64,000 nt of DNA from Anaerolineales bacterium. Its GTDB lineage: Bacteria; Chloroflexota; Anaerolineae; Anaerolineales; Villigracilaceae. Location: assembly GCA_020634885.1 (NCBI GenBank), contig JACKAW010000002.1, positions 1-64,000 of the forward strand, in the 5' to 3' direction. The position numbers were made by a program, and so were the translations under genes. Below are positions 25,788 through 33,388 of the stretch, piece after piece. The notes beneath the pieces were generated by a model. The model had not been told where the DNA came from and did not search any database. It saw only the letters and a list, made by a program, of their open reading frames with translations. Position 1 is the first letter of the stretch. Each line of letters opens with the position of its first letter.

Positions 25788-27053
25788 TTATTCGACCAGG
25801 GCATCAGCTACCATTTGAGCCAGCCCGGCGACTTTCCAATCTAGTTTGAAATGATCAACGCCATCGGTGAATTGCAGGCGGCAGTTCGAGCAGGTCATGG
25901 CAACGGTTTTCGCGCCGACGGTGTTCACCTGGTCGATCTTGAGTTGGAACGCGGCGTAGCGGGGTTCATCTGCCGCCTTGACCGCGATCACACCACCGCC
26001 ACCACCGCAACACACAGATTCTTCGCGGTTGGGGGTCATTTCTTTGAAGGAGTTGGGCGCGAGCACATTGAGAATGTCGCGCGGTTCCTGAATATGACCG
26101 CCCTTGCGTTGGATCTTGCACGCATCATGGAAGGTGATGGTTCCGTTGCCGTCGAAGGCGCCGGGTTTAATTTTGATGCGTCCGCTGCCGATGAGCTCGC
26201 CGAGCACACCCGTGATGTGGATGATCTCGAAATCGTTGGCTTCGGGAAGCCAGTTCGCGCCATGCCAGCGCAGGGCATCGTAGGCATGACCACATTCGGT
26301 CACGACAATGCGTTTGACGCCGAGTTCTTTTGCGCCTTCGAGCACGCGGGTTAGGAACAGTTTGGTGTTCTCTTCGCTGCCTTGATAGAAGCCGAAGTTG
26401 ACGATTTCACGAGCCTTGCTGCTGACCGTCCATTTTTCGCCAGCCTTGTTGAGCACTTTTGCAATGGCGGCAACGTTGGTCGGGAACTTCATCACTTCGA
26501 TGGAGGAGAAGACGACCATGGTGTCGGCGCCCTTCACATCGCGCGGAATGTCCACTTCCCATTCGTCTGCGACCCATTCGAGGCGTTGATCCCAAACGGA
26601 ATCTGTCATGCCGAGCGGGCTGCCTTCTTTGACCTGCTTGTTGACCGCAGCCATCAAGTCGGCGGGTACGGCATCTGCTGCCGCAAGACCGGCGCGGACG
26701 CCGTGCAGGAGAGAGCCGAGGTCAATGCCCATTGGGCAGACCATCGAGCATTTGTTACAAACGGTGCAGGCGTGATAGTTGAGTTCGCTCCAGTGCGAAA
26801 GGTCTTCGTCGGTGATCTCTTTTTCAATACCGATCATCTTCTTGAAGCCGCCCACGAGGGTGAAGCGTTGTTCGTAGGCACGGCGCAGGAGTTCAACCTT
26901 CCAGACCGGCGCGTATTCGGGGTTGCCGGTTGCCTGATAGAAGTGACAGGCTTCGGCGCACATGCCGCAGCGTGTGCAGGCTTCCAATTGCGAAGCCACC
27001 CAGCCGCCCGTCTCATGAATAAATGTATCGTAAGCGTGTTTTACAGCAGTCAT
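25788..27053 (-). CDS. isp2: Isp2-like heterodisulfide reductase (HdrD/GlpC-like) Fe-S protein
   Basis: A 421-residue iron-sulfur protein. Two [4Fe-4S] sites are visible: CTRCGMCAEACHFYQ (about 26-40) and CTVCNKCSMVCPMGID (about 96-111). The C-terminal half has two CCG-type domains (VVTECGHAYDALRWHG; FHDACKIQRKGG then SVCCGGGGGV and MTCSNCRLQF), the cofactor-binding module of HdrB/HdrD subunits. It sits between the cytochrome b and large-subunit genes. By analogy with Isp2 it passes electrons between the hydrogenase and the membrane cytochrome, or carries out a disulfide or persulfide reaction (inference). Confidence 0.93.
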   Translation of the reverse strand: MTAVKHAYDTFIHETGGWVASQLEACTRCGMCAEACHFYQATGNPEYAPVWKVELLRRAYEQRFTLVGGFKKMIGIEKEITDEDLSHWSELNYHACTVCNKCSMVCPMGIDLGSLLHGVRAGLAAADAVPADLMAAVNKQVKEGSPLGMTDSVWDQRLEWVADEWEVDIPRDVKGADTMVVFSSIEVMKFPTNVAAIAKVLNKAGEKWTVSSKAREIVNFGFYQGSEENTKLFLTRVLEGAKELGVKRIVVTECGHAYDALRWHGANWLPEANDFEIIHITGVLGELIGSGRIKIKPGAFDGNGTITFHDACKIQRKGGHIQEPRDILNVLAPNSFKEMTPNREESVCCGGGGGVIAVKAADEPRYAAFQLKIDQVNTVGAKTVAMTCSNCRLQFTDGVDHFKLDWKVAGLAQMVADALVE

Positions 27054-27062
27054 GTCTTCCTC

Positions 27063-27740
27063 CTATACCGCCACACCGCGTTTGCCAAATTCTGCGCCGT
27101 GGATGGTGCGGGCGAAGAAGTAGAAAACGAAGTGAGAGATACGGCTCAAGGGGATCCAGATCATCATCACATCCACAGAGAGCATGTGCAGAGCATAGAG
27201 GTTTTCGTAGGGCAGCCACAGGTGATGGGTCATCATGTACCCTGTCACCATCGGTAGGAAAACGAATAACCAGGAGAGATACTCTGCGGGTCCAGAGATC
27301 AGCCGAAGTACGGGGTTGATGCGGCGGTTGATCAACAGCATGATCATGGCGATGATGCCGACCGCGGCAGTCCAATCCACGATGGGGAGGGGCAGGGTCG
27401 CCCAGCTCAATCCGCTCAGGCTTTTCCAAACCAGCATGTGCGGTGTGCCGAGGATGACCACCACAAACAGGGAGAGATGGAACAAGCCGCCGCCGATGTA
27501 AATAAGTGGATTGCGGTCAAATGTGTTTTTTACCCAGGGGATGAAGGGCCAGATCAGCAGAGCCTTCAAATAGGTTTTGACTACGCCCGAGGCTTTACTG
27601 CCTTTGTTGGGGACGCGGTCTTTGCTCCAGCCGAGGGCGACCACTGTGAAAACGCGGTATGCCAAGCCGAAGATCATGAAGAGCAGCGCGGCGTAGAAGA
27701 ACGGTCCGCGTGCGAATTCGAGCATTGCTTGTGGGTTCAT
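27063..27740 (-). CDS. isp1: Isp1-like cytochrome b membrane subunit (NarI/HdrE-like)
   Basis: A 225-residue membrane protein with about five helices, including GGGLFHLSLFVVVILGTPHML, MVTGYMMTHHLWLP and LYALHMLSVDVMMIW. The paired His residues in the helices fit heme b ligands of the NarI/DsrM/HdrE family. It should connect the periplasmic hydrogenase with the quinone pool and with the HdrD-like Isp2. The start overlaps the small-subunit stop by four bases (ATGA at 27737-27740). Confidence 0.9.
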   Translation of the reverse strand: MNPQAMLEFARGPFFYAALLFMIFGLAYRVFTVVALGWSKDRVPNKGSKASGVVKTYLKALLIWPFIPWVKNTFDRNPLIYIGGGLFHLSLFVVVILGTPHMLVWKSLSGLSWATLPLPIVDWTAAVGIIAMIMLLINRRINPVLRLISGPAEYLSWLFVFLPMVTGYMMTHHLWLPYENLYALHMLSVDVMMIWIPLSRISHFVFYFFARTIHGAEFGKRGVAV

Positions 27741-28846
27741 TTCGCTTCTCCTTTAGCCTTTTTCTTGGCTTGGTTCACGAGTGCGGTGCCAATTCCGAGG
27801 ACGGCTCCGGCGCCGAGTGCCGCGCCGACAGCGGTGGCGGCAGGGCGTTCCAACGGGGCAGATTGACCCTGATAGAAGCCGCCGCCATCCCAGAAGTTCG
27901 GTTCGGTACAGCCGAGGCAGGGATGACCCGATTGAATGGGGAAGGAAAGACCCTGATCCCATTTGATGGTGGCACAGGCGCTGTAGGTGGTGGGACCTTT
28001 GCAGCCGAGTTTGTACAAGCACCAGCCTTGCTTTGCGCCTTCATCATCGAAGGAGAGGGCAAATTTGCCCGCTTCGTAGAATGCGCGGCGTTGGCAGCGG
28101 TCATGTACGGTTTTGCCATAGAAGGTCTTGGGGCGGTGCAAGCCGTCGAGTTCGGGCAGTGCGCCGAAGATGGCGAAGTGAGCGATGGTTCCGGCGGTGG
28201 CTTCGGGGATGGCAGGGCAGCCAGGGATGTTGACCACAGGTTTATCGGTGATGAGTTCCCATACACCCTTCGCATCGGTCGGATTTGGGTCAGCCTTGGG
28301 CAAGCCGCCGAAGGAGGCGCAGCTTCCGACGGCGATGATCGCCGCCGCGCCCGCCGCAGTTTCCTTCAAAATATCGAGGGCGGTGCGTCCGCCGATGACA
28401 CAGTACGCGCCGTCGTTGGCAAGCGGGATGCTGCCTTCAACGACGAGAATGTATTGACCGGCGTACTTTTCCATCGCCTGTTTCTTGGCTTCTTCCACCT
28501 GAAAACCGGATGCCGCCGAGAGGGTCTCGTGGTATTCGATGGTCAGAGTGTTGAGTACCAGATTGGTCAGGCTGGGAGAGACGCTGCGCGAAATGGCTTC
28601 GGTGCAGCCTGTGCAATCCTGGAAGTTCAGCCAGATCACGGGCAGGCGCTGTTTGGTTTCCAACGCGCGCGTCATCAGCACTTCGGCGGGCTGGGCAACC
28701 TGATTCAGTTGCGCGGGGAGTCCGCTTTCTTCCAACGGTGGGAGGGCTGTGAAACCCATGGCAGTTGCCAAGAGCCCAGACAGTTTTAGGAAATCCCGCC
28801 GTGACACCCCCTTGCCTTGCATGTTGTTTCCATTATTTTCAGGCAT
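27737..28846 (-). CDS. hynS: [NiFe] hydrogenase small subunit with Tat signal
   Basis: A 369-residue electron-transfer subunit. The N-terminal twin-arginine signal is GVSRRDFLKLSGLLATAM (about 13-30). Cys ligands of the three Fe-S clusters appear in DCTGCTEAIS (proximal), GSCASFGG, PGCPAIPEA, and in the C-terminal CLYKLGCKGPTTYSAC and HPCLGCTEPNFWD. A C-terminal hydrophobic helix (AVGAALGAGAVLGIGTALV) anchors it. The Tat signal and anchor place the enzyme outside the membrane. A tatA gene is encoded in the maturation operon. Confidence 0.95.
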   Translation of the reverse strand: MPENNGNNMQGKGVSRRDFLKLSGLLATAMGFTALPPLEESGLPAQLNQVAQPAEVLMTRALETKQRLPVIWLNFQDCTGCTEAISRSVSPSLTNLVLNTLTIEYHETLSAASGFQVEEAKKQAMEKYAGQYILVVEGSIPLANDGAYCVIGGRTALDILKETAAGAAAIIAVGSCASFGGLPKADPNPTDAKGVWELITDKPVVNIPGCPAIPEATAGTIAHFAIFGALPELDGLHRPKTFYGKTVHDRCQRRAFYEAGKFALSFDDEGAKQGWCLYKLGCKGPTTYSACATIKWDQGLSFPIQSGHPCLGCTEPNFWDGGGFYQGQSAPLERPAATAVGAALGAGAVLGIGTALVNQAKKKAKGEAK

Positions 28847-28888
28847 ATCTTTCTCCTCGGAAAAATTTTTTCCAGCCGAATGGTTCGG

Positions 28889-29335
28889 CTATGAGCACGA
28901 GATATTGTCGGCTTCGAGTTTGGCTTGGTAGGCGGCAATGCCTTCTGCGCCAGTGACGAGTGAGCCTTTGTCGCCTTCCCAGTTGGCGGGCTTGAGTTCT
29001 GCGATCCAGCCTTCGCCGTATGGGTCACGCGAGACGATGTTGGGGTCGGCTGCCAGTTGGTCGTTGCCGCGCAGCAAAACGCCAGTGACCGGTGCGGGGA
29101 CGGGTCCAACAAATTTGCTGCTTTCCACGGTTGCCATGCTTTTGCCTTGGGCAATTTCCTGACCGATGTTCTTGGCTTTGACGGTGACACCCGCCAGATT
29201 GGATCCTGCCAGTTTGGCGGCAACAGCCGTCATCCCGACGCGAAGCGTTCCGTCTTCCATGGGTTTTGCCCAAACGTGTTTATCAACGAGGTAGTACAGT
29301 TCCTCGGGTAGGTTACATCCACGAACTTCTGACAT
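28889..29335 (-). CDS. GcvH/LbpA-like lipoyl-carrier protein
   Basis: A 148-residue biotinyl/lipoyl-domain protein of the glycine cleavage H family. The start at 29335 (MSEVRGCNLPEELYY) follows AAAGGAG. The lipoylated Lys is expected at residue 74 in TVESSKFVG, followed by PVPAPVTGVLL, the usual turn of the domain. It has no partner gcvT or gcvP here. Instead it sits 42 bases before the hydrogenase small subunit and 11 bases after a DsrE gene. In sulfur oxidisers a related lipoate-binding protein (LbpA) works with an Hdr-like complex; this protein may likewise carry sulfur-containing intermediates as a lipoyl adduct. That role is inferred from neighbours. Confidence 0.88.
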   Translation of the reverse strand: MSEVRGCNLPEELYYLVDKHVWAKPMEDGTLRVGMTAVAAKLAGSNLAGVTVKAKNIGQEIAQGKSMATVESSKFVGPVPAPVTGVLLRGNDQLAADPNIVSRDPYGEGWIAELKPANWEGDKGSLVTGAEGIAAYQAKLEADNISCS

Positions 29336-29346
29336 GGTTTTCTCCT

Positions 29347-29706
29347 TTAGAAAGTAAGGGTCTTGCTGTCTTCTGCCATCTGCCACATGGCAGCGCCGCC
29401 GACCATTTTTACGCCGTCCATCAGGTCTTCGATCTTGATGTCGTGCAGTTCAGTGGAGGCGGTGCAAGCGGTGAGTTTCACGCCTGCGTCAACGGCATCT
29501 TGAATAAATGCGCTGACCGGTTTTCCGCCCTCTTTGGGGAAGACGGTTTCTGCCATGCCTTTTTTGAGCAGCAGGGTGCCGTCAATAGTGAAGAACATGG
29601 TCACTTCATAATCCATCGCCGCCGCGAGGGTGGCGAAAAAGAACGGGGTGGCGCAGCGGCGGGGAGTATCGGGTCCGCTGGTCATGACGATCAAAACTTT
29701 ATCCAT
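29347..29706 (-). CDS. DsrE-family sulfur-carrier-like protein (copy 1)
   Basis: A 119-residue alpha/beta protein starting MDKVLIVMTSGPDTPRRCAT, with AAAMDYEVTMFFTIDGTLLL and a conserved Cys in KLTACTAS (residue 81), the position used for persulfide in DsrE-type proteins. It lies between a DsrE2-like gene and the lipoyl-carrier gene, in one operon with the hydrogenase. Likely a cytosolic sulfur-transfer partner; the donor and acceptor are unknown. Confidence 0.88.
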   Translation of the reverse strand: MDKVLIVMTSGPDTPRRCATPFFFATLAAAMDYEVTMFFTIDGTLLLKKGMAETVFPKEGGKPVSAFIQDAVDAGVKLTACTASTELHDIKIEDLMDGVKMVGGAAMWQMAEDSKTLTF

Positions 29707-29735
29707 GAGGATTCTCCTTGTAGGGTTGATAATTT

Positions 29736-30215
29736 TTAGAATGACAGGGCAATAGCATCATCGCTGGCGTATTCGAGGAAGGCGGCTGCTCCGGCGACTT
29801 CAACACTGTCGATCAATTCTTCCTTTTTGATGCCCATCACATCCATTGACATTTGGCAGGCGATCATGCGTACATCCAACTCTTGAGCCATGTTGAGTAG
29901 TTCGCTCAGTTTGGCAACATTGGCTTTCTTCATCCAACCATTCATCATGTTGGTGGCGACAGCGGTCATGCCGGGCAGCACGCCGATGATATTCGGTACA
30001 GAAATGCCGGGGATGGGCTGGGGCATGGCAGGGTTAGCAATGGGCGATACTTGCAATTTGTCGGCATTGCCCTTCTTGATGATCTCAAGCCCGTAGAAGG
30101 TGAAGAAGATCGCCGCTTCCATATCCATGGCGACGGCGGCAGTGGCAAGGATCAGTGGGGGGTAGGCGGCATCCAAACTGCCGTGGGTCGAAATAATGGC
30201 GAGACGTTTTGACAT
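29736..30215 (-). CDS. DsrE2-like sulfur-carrier protein
   Basis: A 159-residue DsrE/DsrF/DrsH-like protein. The start at 30215 (MSKRLAIISTHGSLDAA) is preferred to an upstream extension to 30263 because it has a GGAAA site and the family opening. The central segment contains a hydrophobic, Pro/Gly-rich stretch (PIPGISVPNIIGVLPGMTAV, about 67-86), as in DsrE2 proteins, and one conserved Cys in RMIACQMSMDVMG (residue 120). Second of three DsrE-type genes in the operon. Confidence 0.87.
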   Translation of the reverse strand: MSKRLAIISTHGSLDAAYPPLILATAAVAMDMEAAIFFTFYGLEIIKKGNADKLQVSPIANPAMPQPIPGISVPNIIGVLPGMTAVATNMMNGWMKKANVAKLSELLNMAQELDVRMIACQMSMDVMGIKKEELIDSVEVAGAAAFLEYASDDAIALSF

Positions 30216-30229
30216 GGTGATTTCCTTTT

Positions 30230-30595
30230 TTAGTAGACAAGTACGTTGGTAGCTTCGGCACACTCTTTTACAAATGTGGCTGCATTGACCAACATTGCGC
30301 CTTCGATGAATTCTTTTTCAGGGTTGATCTGGCGGGATTTGACACAAGGACCACAAACTAAAAATTTTCCGCCGCTTTCAAGATAAATATCAAGCAATTC
30401 CTTAAGAGGAGGGAAACCCGAGGCAAACACATGCTCGGCAATGCCTTTTGTGATCAGCATGACCCCATTGGCTTGAAAGCCCAGTACCACTTCCACATCA
30501 GAAGCCTGCGCGGCGGTTGCCATCACGAATGGGATGGTGGCGCGTTCCGGGTCTTCAGGTCCGTGGGTACACATGAGGATAAGTTTTTCGGTCAT
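30230..30595 (-). CDS. DsrE-family protein (copy 3) with CxxC
   Basis: A 121-residue DsrE/YchN-type protein beginning MTEKLILMCTHGPEDPERAT. It differs from copy 1 by a CGPC pair (residues 81 and 84) at the active-site position, which could exchange a persulfide or disulfide. It is the first gene of the sulfur-carrier and hydrogenase operon, after the terminator at 30653-30683. The start at 30595 has AAAAGGAG upstream. Confidence 0.87.
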   Translation of the reverse strand: MTEKLILMCTHGPEDPERATIPFVMATAAQASDVEVVLGFQANGVMLITKGIAEHVFASGFPPLKELLDIYLESGGKFLVCGPCVKSRQINPEKEFIEGAMLVNAATFVKECAEATNVLVY

Positions 30596-30652
30596 GAGGA
30601 CTCCTTTTGAAAAAGACAAATCAAATCAGAATTAGGTGGATTACACAGGAAT

Positions 30653-30683
30653 AAAAAAAGCCCGCCGTTCGGCAGACTTTTTT
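30653..30683 (-). terminator. Intrinsic terminator after tusA
   Basis: A GC-rich stem (GCCCGCCG against GGCAGAC with two mismatches) with A residues before and T residues after on both strands. It lies directly at the tusA stop, so tusA and its regulator form a separate unit from the DsrE-hydrogenase operon, or read-through is partial. Confidence 0.75.
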
Positions 30684-30918
30684 ATTTGATCTTCTTGATG
30701 TAGAAGGTGAACTTGGGTCCGTCTTGCTCATGTCCGAGCAGTTCCTGACCGGTTTTGGATGTCCATGCTTGCACATCGGGAACGGCGCCTGGATCAGTGG
30801 CAACCATCTTTAGAACCTGTCCGGTTTGCAGTGCATCTACAGCCTTCTTGGTTTTTAAGATCGGCATTGGGCAGGCGAGTCCGCTGCAATCGAGTTCTTG
30901 ATCAAATTGGAATGACAT
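30682..30918 (-). CDS. tusA: TusA-family sulfur carrier
   Basis: A 78-residue protein with the family motif CPMPILKTKKA; the sulfur-carrying Cys is residue 16 (GLACPMP), with a second Cys at 11. TusA proteins accept persulfide sulfur from cysteine desulfurase or rhodanese and hand it to DsrE-type proteins or molybdenum cofactor enzymes. Three DsrE genes lie just downstream. The 14-base gap to the PocR-type regulator suggests co-transcription with it. Confidence 0.93.
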   Translation of the reverse strand: MSFQFDQELDCSGLACPMPILKTKKAVDALQTGQVLKMVATDPGAVPDVQAWTSKTGQELLGHEQDGPKFTFYIKKIK

Positions 30919-30932
30919 GTTAAATCTCCTTA

Positions 30933-31691
30933 TTATGAAAGTGTATTATCGAAAATACTCATCTCGGCAATTTGCCGTAAACGACCCATTAAATTTGAAC
31001 GTTCTGTACTGATCTGTTCGAATGTCTTTGCCACTTTTTCCAGCCAGATACTGATCTGGGATTCTTTACGTTCATCCAGATTTGGTATTTTTTTTGCAGC
31101 CTGTGCCAGCAAGGATTCGTCGATGTTGTAAGTTGTGGCGAGAGACCGGATGCGGTTCGCTTCTTCCAGTGCATCCCTGGCTTTTCCATAAAATTGACCT
31201 GCCACCAGTAAAGCGACCAACTCTCCGTTGACTTCGATGCGGGCGCGTGCGTAATGCAAACCAGCATGACAGGGGGTGAATTCGGGAGTCGCTTCATTCT
31301 GATCTGCAAGTTGTTGCCACGACCGAATACAAGCCTCCCGACCACGGTCACTGCCAAGGATCAGTTTGCAGAAATCACAGGAATTGCTGATACGGGTGAC
31401 CGGTTTGCCGTCTTTGTCGGTAGTTACCGCGCCAACTTCGGCGATCTCAGCAAATACATCCTGAACAGGCTGCATACAATGTAACGGCAGAACATCCAAC
31501 AAAACTGGGGCTGTGGGTTCCATCATCTGAGATGTGCCCCTCAACATGTCGTTCACTTCACGTGACGAAAAACGCCAATGCAGTCCCACCTTTACCCCCG
31601 TCAAACGCCCATCCTTGAGCATTCGATAGATCGTGGTGCGGTCTACGTTGAGAAGTTCCTGAACTTGCCTGGCAGTTAAGAGATTGTCCAT
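30933..31691 (-). CDS. Helix-turn-helix regulator with PocR sensory domain
   Basis: A 252-residue regulator. Residues 1-50 form an excisionase/MerR-like HTH (LLTARQVQELLNVDRTTIYRML); about 65-190 are a PocR-type ligand domain with conserved Cys residues (SNSCDFCKLILGSDRGREACIRSW, PCHAGLHYARA). PocR domains bind small organic ligands, and some versions may bind metal or redox groups through these Cys. The ATG at 31691 is chosen; a TTG nine bases earlier also reads in frame. Directly upstream are repeated TTGCAA units and a long palindrome that suggest its own control. The likely targets are tusA and the DsrE-hydrogenase operon. Confidence 0.85.
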   Translation of the reverse strand: MDNLLTARQVQELLNVDRTTIYRMLKDGRLTGVKVGLHWRFSSREVNDMLRGTSQMMEPTAPVLLDVLPLHCMQPVQDVFAEIAEVGAVTTDKDGKPVTRISNSCDFCKLILGSDRGREACIRSWQQLADQNEATPEFTPCHAGLHYARARIEVNGELVALLVAGQFYGKARDALEEANRIRSLATTYNIDESLLAQAAKKIPNLDERKESQISIWLEKVAKTFEQISTERSNLMGRLRQIAEMSIFDNTLS

Positions 31692-31728
31692 GTTTTGCAA
31701 TAGTTTGCAATAGTTTGCAACAACTTGC
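31692..31728. promoter_or_regulatory. Direct TTGCAA repeats before the PocR regulator start
   Basis: On the plus strand TTTGCAA recurs at 31694, 31704 and 31714, with a fourth partial copy ACTTGC at 31723. The exact 10-base spacing puts the units on one face of the helix, which suits cooperative binding of a repressor or activator right at the start codon. Confidence 0.6.
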
Positions 31729-31773
31729 TATAGTGTATTGCTTAATTTTTTTTGAAACTAGTGCCTTGTATCA

Positions 31774-31809
31774 CACTCTGTATTGTGACTAAAGTCACAA
31801 TACAGAGTG
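31774..31809. promoter_or_regulatory. Long perfect palindrome with Rex-like core
   Basis: Two 17-base arms (31774-31790 and 31793-31809) are exact complements around AA. The centre reads TTGTGACTAAAGTCACAA, matching the TTGTGA-N6-TCACAA form bound by the NADH-sensing repressor Rex, and also resembling CRP/FNR sites. It lies in the divergent region between the sulfur/hydrogenase regulator and arsR. It may alternatively act as a transcription barrier hairpin. Confidence 0.6.
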
Positions 31810-31866
31810 CGATGGTCCATCAATTGGGGGCTGATGATGTGAAATTTAAAGTTCTTTTATCGCCGT

Positions 31867-31918
31867 CATATTCGTAATTCTGAATATATGCTACAATATA
31901 TTCAGAATTACGAATATG
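31867..31918 (+). promoter_or_regulatory. ArsR operator and promoter, double dyad
   Basis: A 23-base inverted repeat (31867-31889 and 31896-31918) surrounds GCTACA. Each arm holds its own ATTC-N8-GAAT dyad (31870-31885 and 31900-31915), the type of site used by ArsR/SmtB repressors. A -10 like TACAAT (31892-31897) lies at the centre and the arsR start codon is the end of the right arm, so bound repressor would block its own promoter. Confidence 0.8.
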
Positions 31919-32314
31919 AAAAAGACATCCATCCCCGAAATTTCCGAAAAACTAGCCGCTCCCCTGAACGCCATTGCCTCTCCGCAGCGCATTGCCATTT
32001 TGCTTGCCATTGGAAAAGGTGAAGCATGTGTCTGTCACCTCGAAACCGCGCTTGGCTGGCGGCAGGCATACATCTCTCAACATTTGATGGCGCTCCGTAA
32101 GGCAGATATTTTGCAAGACCGCCGTGAAGGGCGCTATGTATACTACCGACTGAAAAACGCCTCTTACCTTGACCTGATTCTTGATTCTGCCACCCTAAGC
32201 GGACTCTCCGCTGAAACCGTTTCTGCCATCATCAACGCCGAAACCTACCCCTCCTGCGAATGTCCGCATTGCACACCCGCACTCATTTCTGTGGAAAGCC
32301 TCAAAACTGCATAA
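31916..32314 (+). CDS. arsR: ArsR/SmtB-family metalloregulator
   Basis: A 132-residue winged-helix repressor. The metal-sensing motif ACVCHLE (Cys 38 and 40) precedes the recognition helix (YISQHLMALRKADILQDRREGRYVYYRL). Extra Cys near the C-terminus (PSCECPHC) may complete an arsenite or thiol-metal site. It probably represses the following permease, thioredoxin and arsC genes by binding the double dyad that overlaps its start. No ribosome site is visible, since the operator fills the leader. Confidence 0.93.
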   Translation: MKKTSIPEISEKLAAPLNAIASPQRIAILLAIGKGEACVCHLETALGWRQAYISQHLMALRKADILQDRREGRYVYYRLKNASYLDLILDSATLSGLSAETVSAIINAETYPSCECPHCTPALISVESLKTA

Positions 32315-32325
32315 AGGAAGCATCC

Positions 32326-33387
32326 ATGCAACTCAACCCCACCCAAACACCCCAGCAAAAAAATCCAGACCTGCGCTCGTGGGCATTTGTTACGCTCGCC
32401 GCCGTGGTGTGGATTTTTCTCTACAACCTCATTCAACCTTTTGCAGATTGGCTTACCTATGGCTTACTCGCCTTGCCGCAAGGTTCTCATTTGGGTGAAT
32501 CGCTGGCATTCTTTTTCTACGATGTGCCGAAACTTTTTCTATTGCTAAGCGGGATGATCTTTGTTATTTCGCTCCTGCAAACTTTCATCAACACTCAAAA
32601 GGTACGCACCATGGTCGAGAAACGCGGTGAAGGGATTGGCAACCTCATGGCTGCCGCATTTGGAGCCATTACGCCGTTCTGCTCCTGCTCATCGGTTCCG
32701 CTATTCATTGGCTTTGTGCAGGCGGGTATTCCACTTGGTGTGACCTTCTCCTTCCTTATCACCTCGCCGCTCATGAATGAAGTCGCTTTTGTGATGCTGA
32801 TTGGCTTATTCGGTTGGAAGATCGCCGGGCTGTACCTGCTCTCCGGCGTGACCATCGGCATAGTCAGCGGGCTGATTCTGGGGCGGCTTAAACTCGAACG
32901 CTATGTGGAAGGTTTTGTATACGATATCAAACCACGCGCCAATATTGACCTGAAACTGGAAGAAAAATTGACATGGACAGAACGCATCAGCCGCTCGTGG
33001 GATAGCACAAAGGAAATCGTCGGCAAGGTATTCTGGTTCGTCATCATTGGCATTGGCATTGGTGCGTTCATCCACGGCTATGTGCCGCAGGATGCGCTGA
33101 CGGGCATCATGGGCAAGAGCGCCTGGTGGAGTGTGCCCGCTTCGGTGTTGGTTGGCATTCCGTTGTATTCCAATGCAGCGGGCGTGATCCCCATCGTCAG
33201 CGCCCTGCTGGATAAAGGCGCATCGCTTGGAACGGTGCTGGCGTTTATGATGTCAGTCGTGGGGTTGAGCCTGCCTGAGGTCATCATTCTGCGCCGTGTT
33301 CTCAAACCGCAACTGATCGCCATTTTTATCGGAGTGATTGCCGTGGCGATCATTCTGACGGGTTATATGTTCAATCTGGTCATGTAA
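32326..33387 (+). CDS. ArsP/YraQ-type permease (UPF0718, DUF318)
   Basis: A 353-residue membrane protein with about eight helices. The family marker CSCSSVPLFIGFVQAGIPLG lies near residue 125, with a second related region (SVPASVLVGIPLYSNAAGVIPI) in the C-terminal half. Members include ArsP, an exporter of trivalent organoarsenicals. The start at 32326 follows AAAGGAAG; a longer frame back to 32260 overlaps arsR and is less likely. Neighbouring arsR, thioredoxin and arsC make arsenic export the best guess. Confidence 0.88.
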   Translation: MQLNPTQTPQQKNPDLRSWAFVTLAAVVWIFLYNLIQPFADWLTYGLLALPQGSHLGESLAFFFYDVPKLFLLLSGMIFVISLLQTFINTQKVRTMVEKRGEGIGNLMAAAFGAITPFCSCSSVPLFIGFVQAGIPLGVTFSFLITSPLMNEVAFVMLIGLFGWKIAGLYLLSGVTIGIVSGLILGRLKLERYVEGFVYDIKPRANIDLKLEEKLTWTERISRSWDSTKEIVGKVFWFVIIGIGIGAFIHGYVPQDALTGIMGKSAWWSVPASVLVGIPLYSNAAGVIPIVSALLDKGASLGTVLAFMMSVVGLSLPEVIILRRVLKPQLIAIFIGVIAVAIILTGYMFNLVM

Positions 33388-33388
33388 T

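Noticed and set aside
26382..27257. Long plus-strand frame of 291 codons
   Set aside because: It is antisense to isp2, whose Fe-S and CCG motifs are unmistakable; the plus-strand product has no recognisable family features.
27710..28789. Long plus-strand frame of 359 codons
   Set aside because: Antisense to the hydrogenase small subunit; arises from GC-skewed codon use.
31694..31733. CRISPR or iteron array from the repeated TTGCAA units
   Set aside because: Only three to four 10-base units at a start codon, without spacers, replication genes or cas genes; a regulatory site is more likely.
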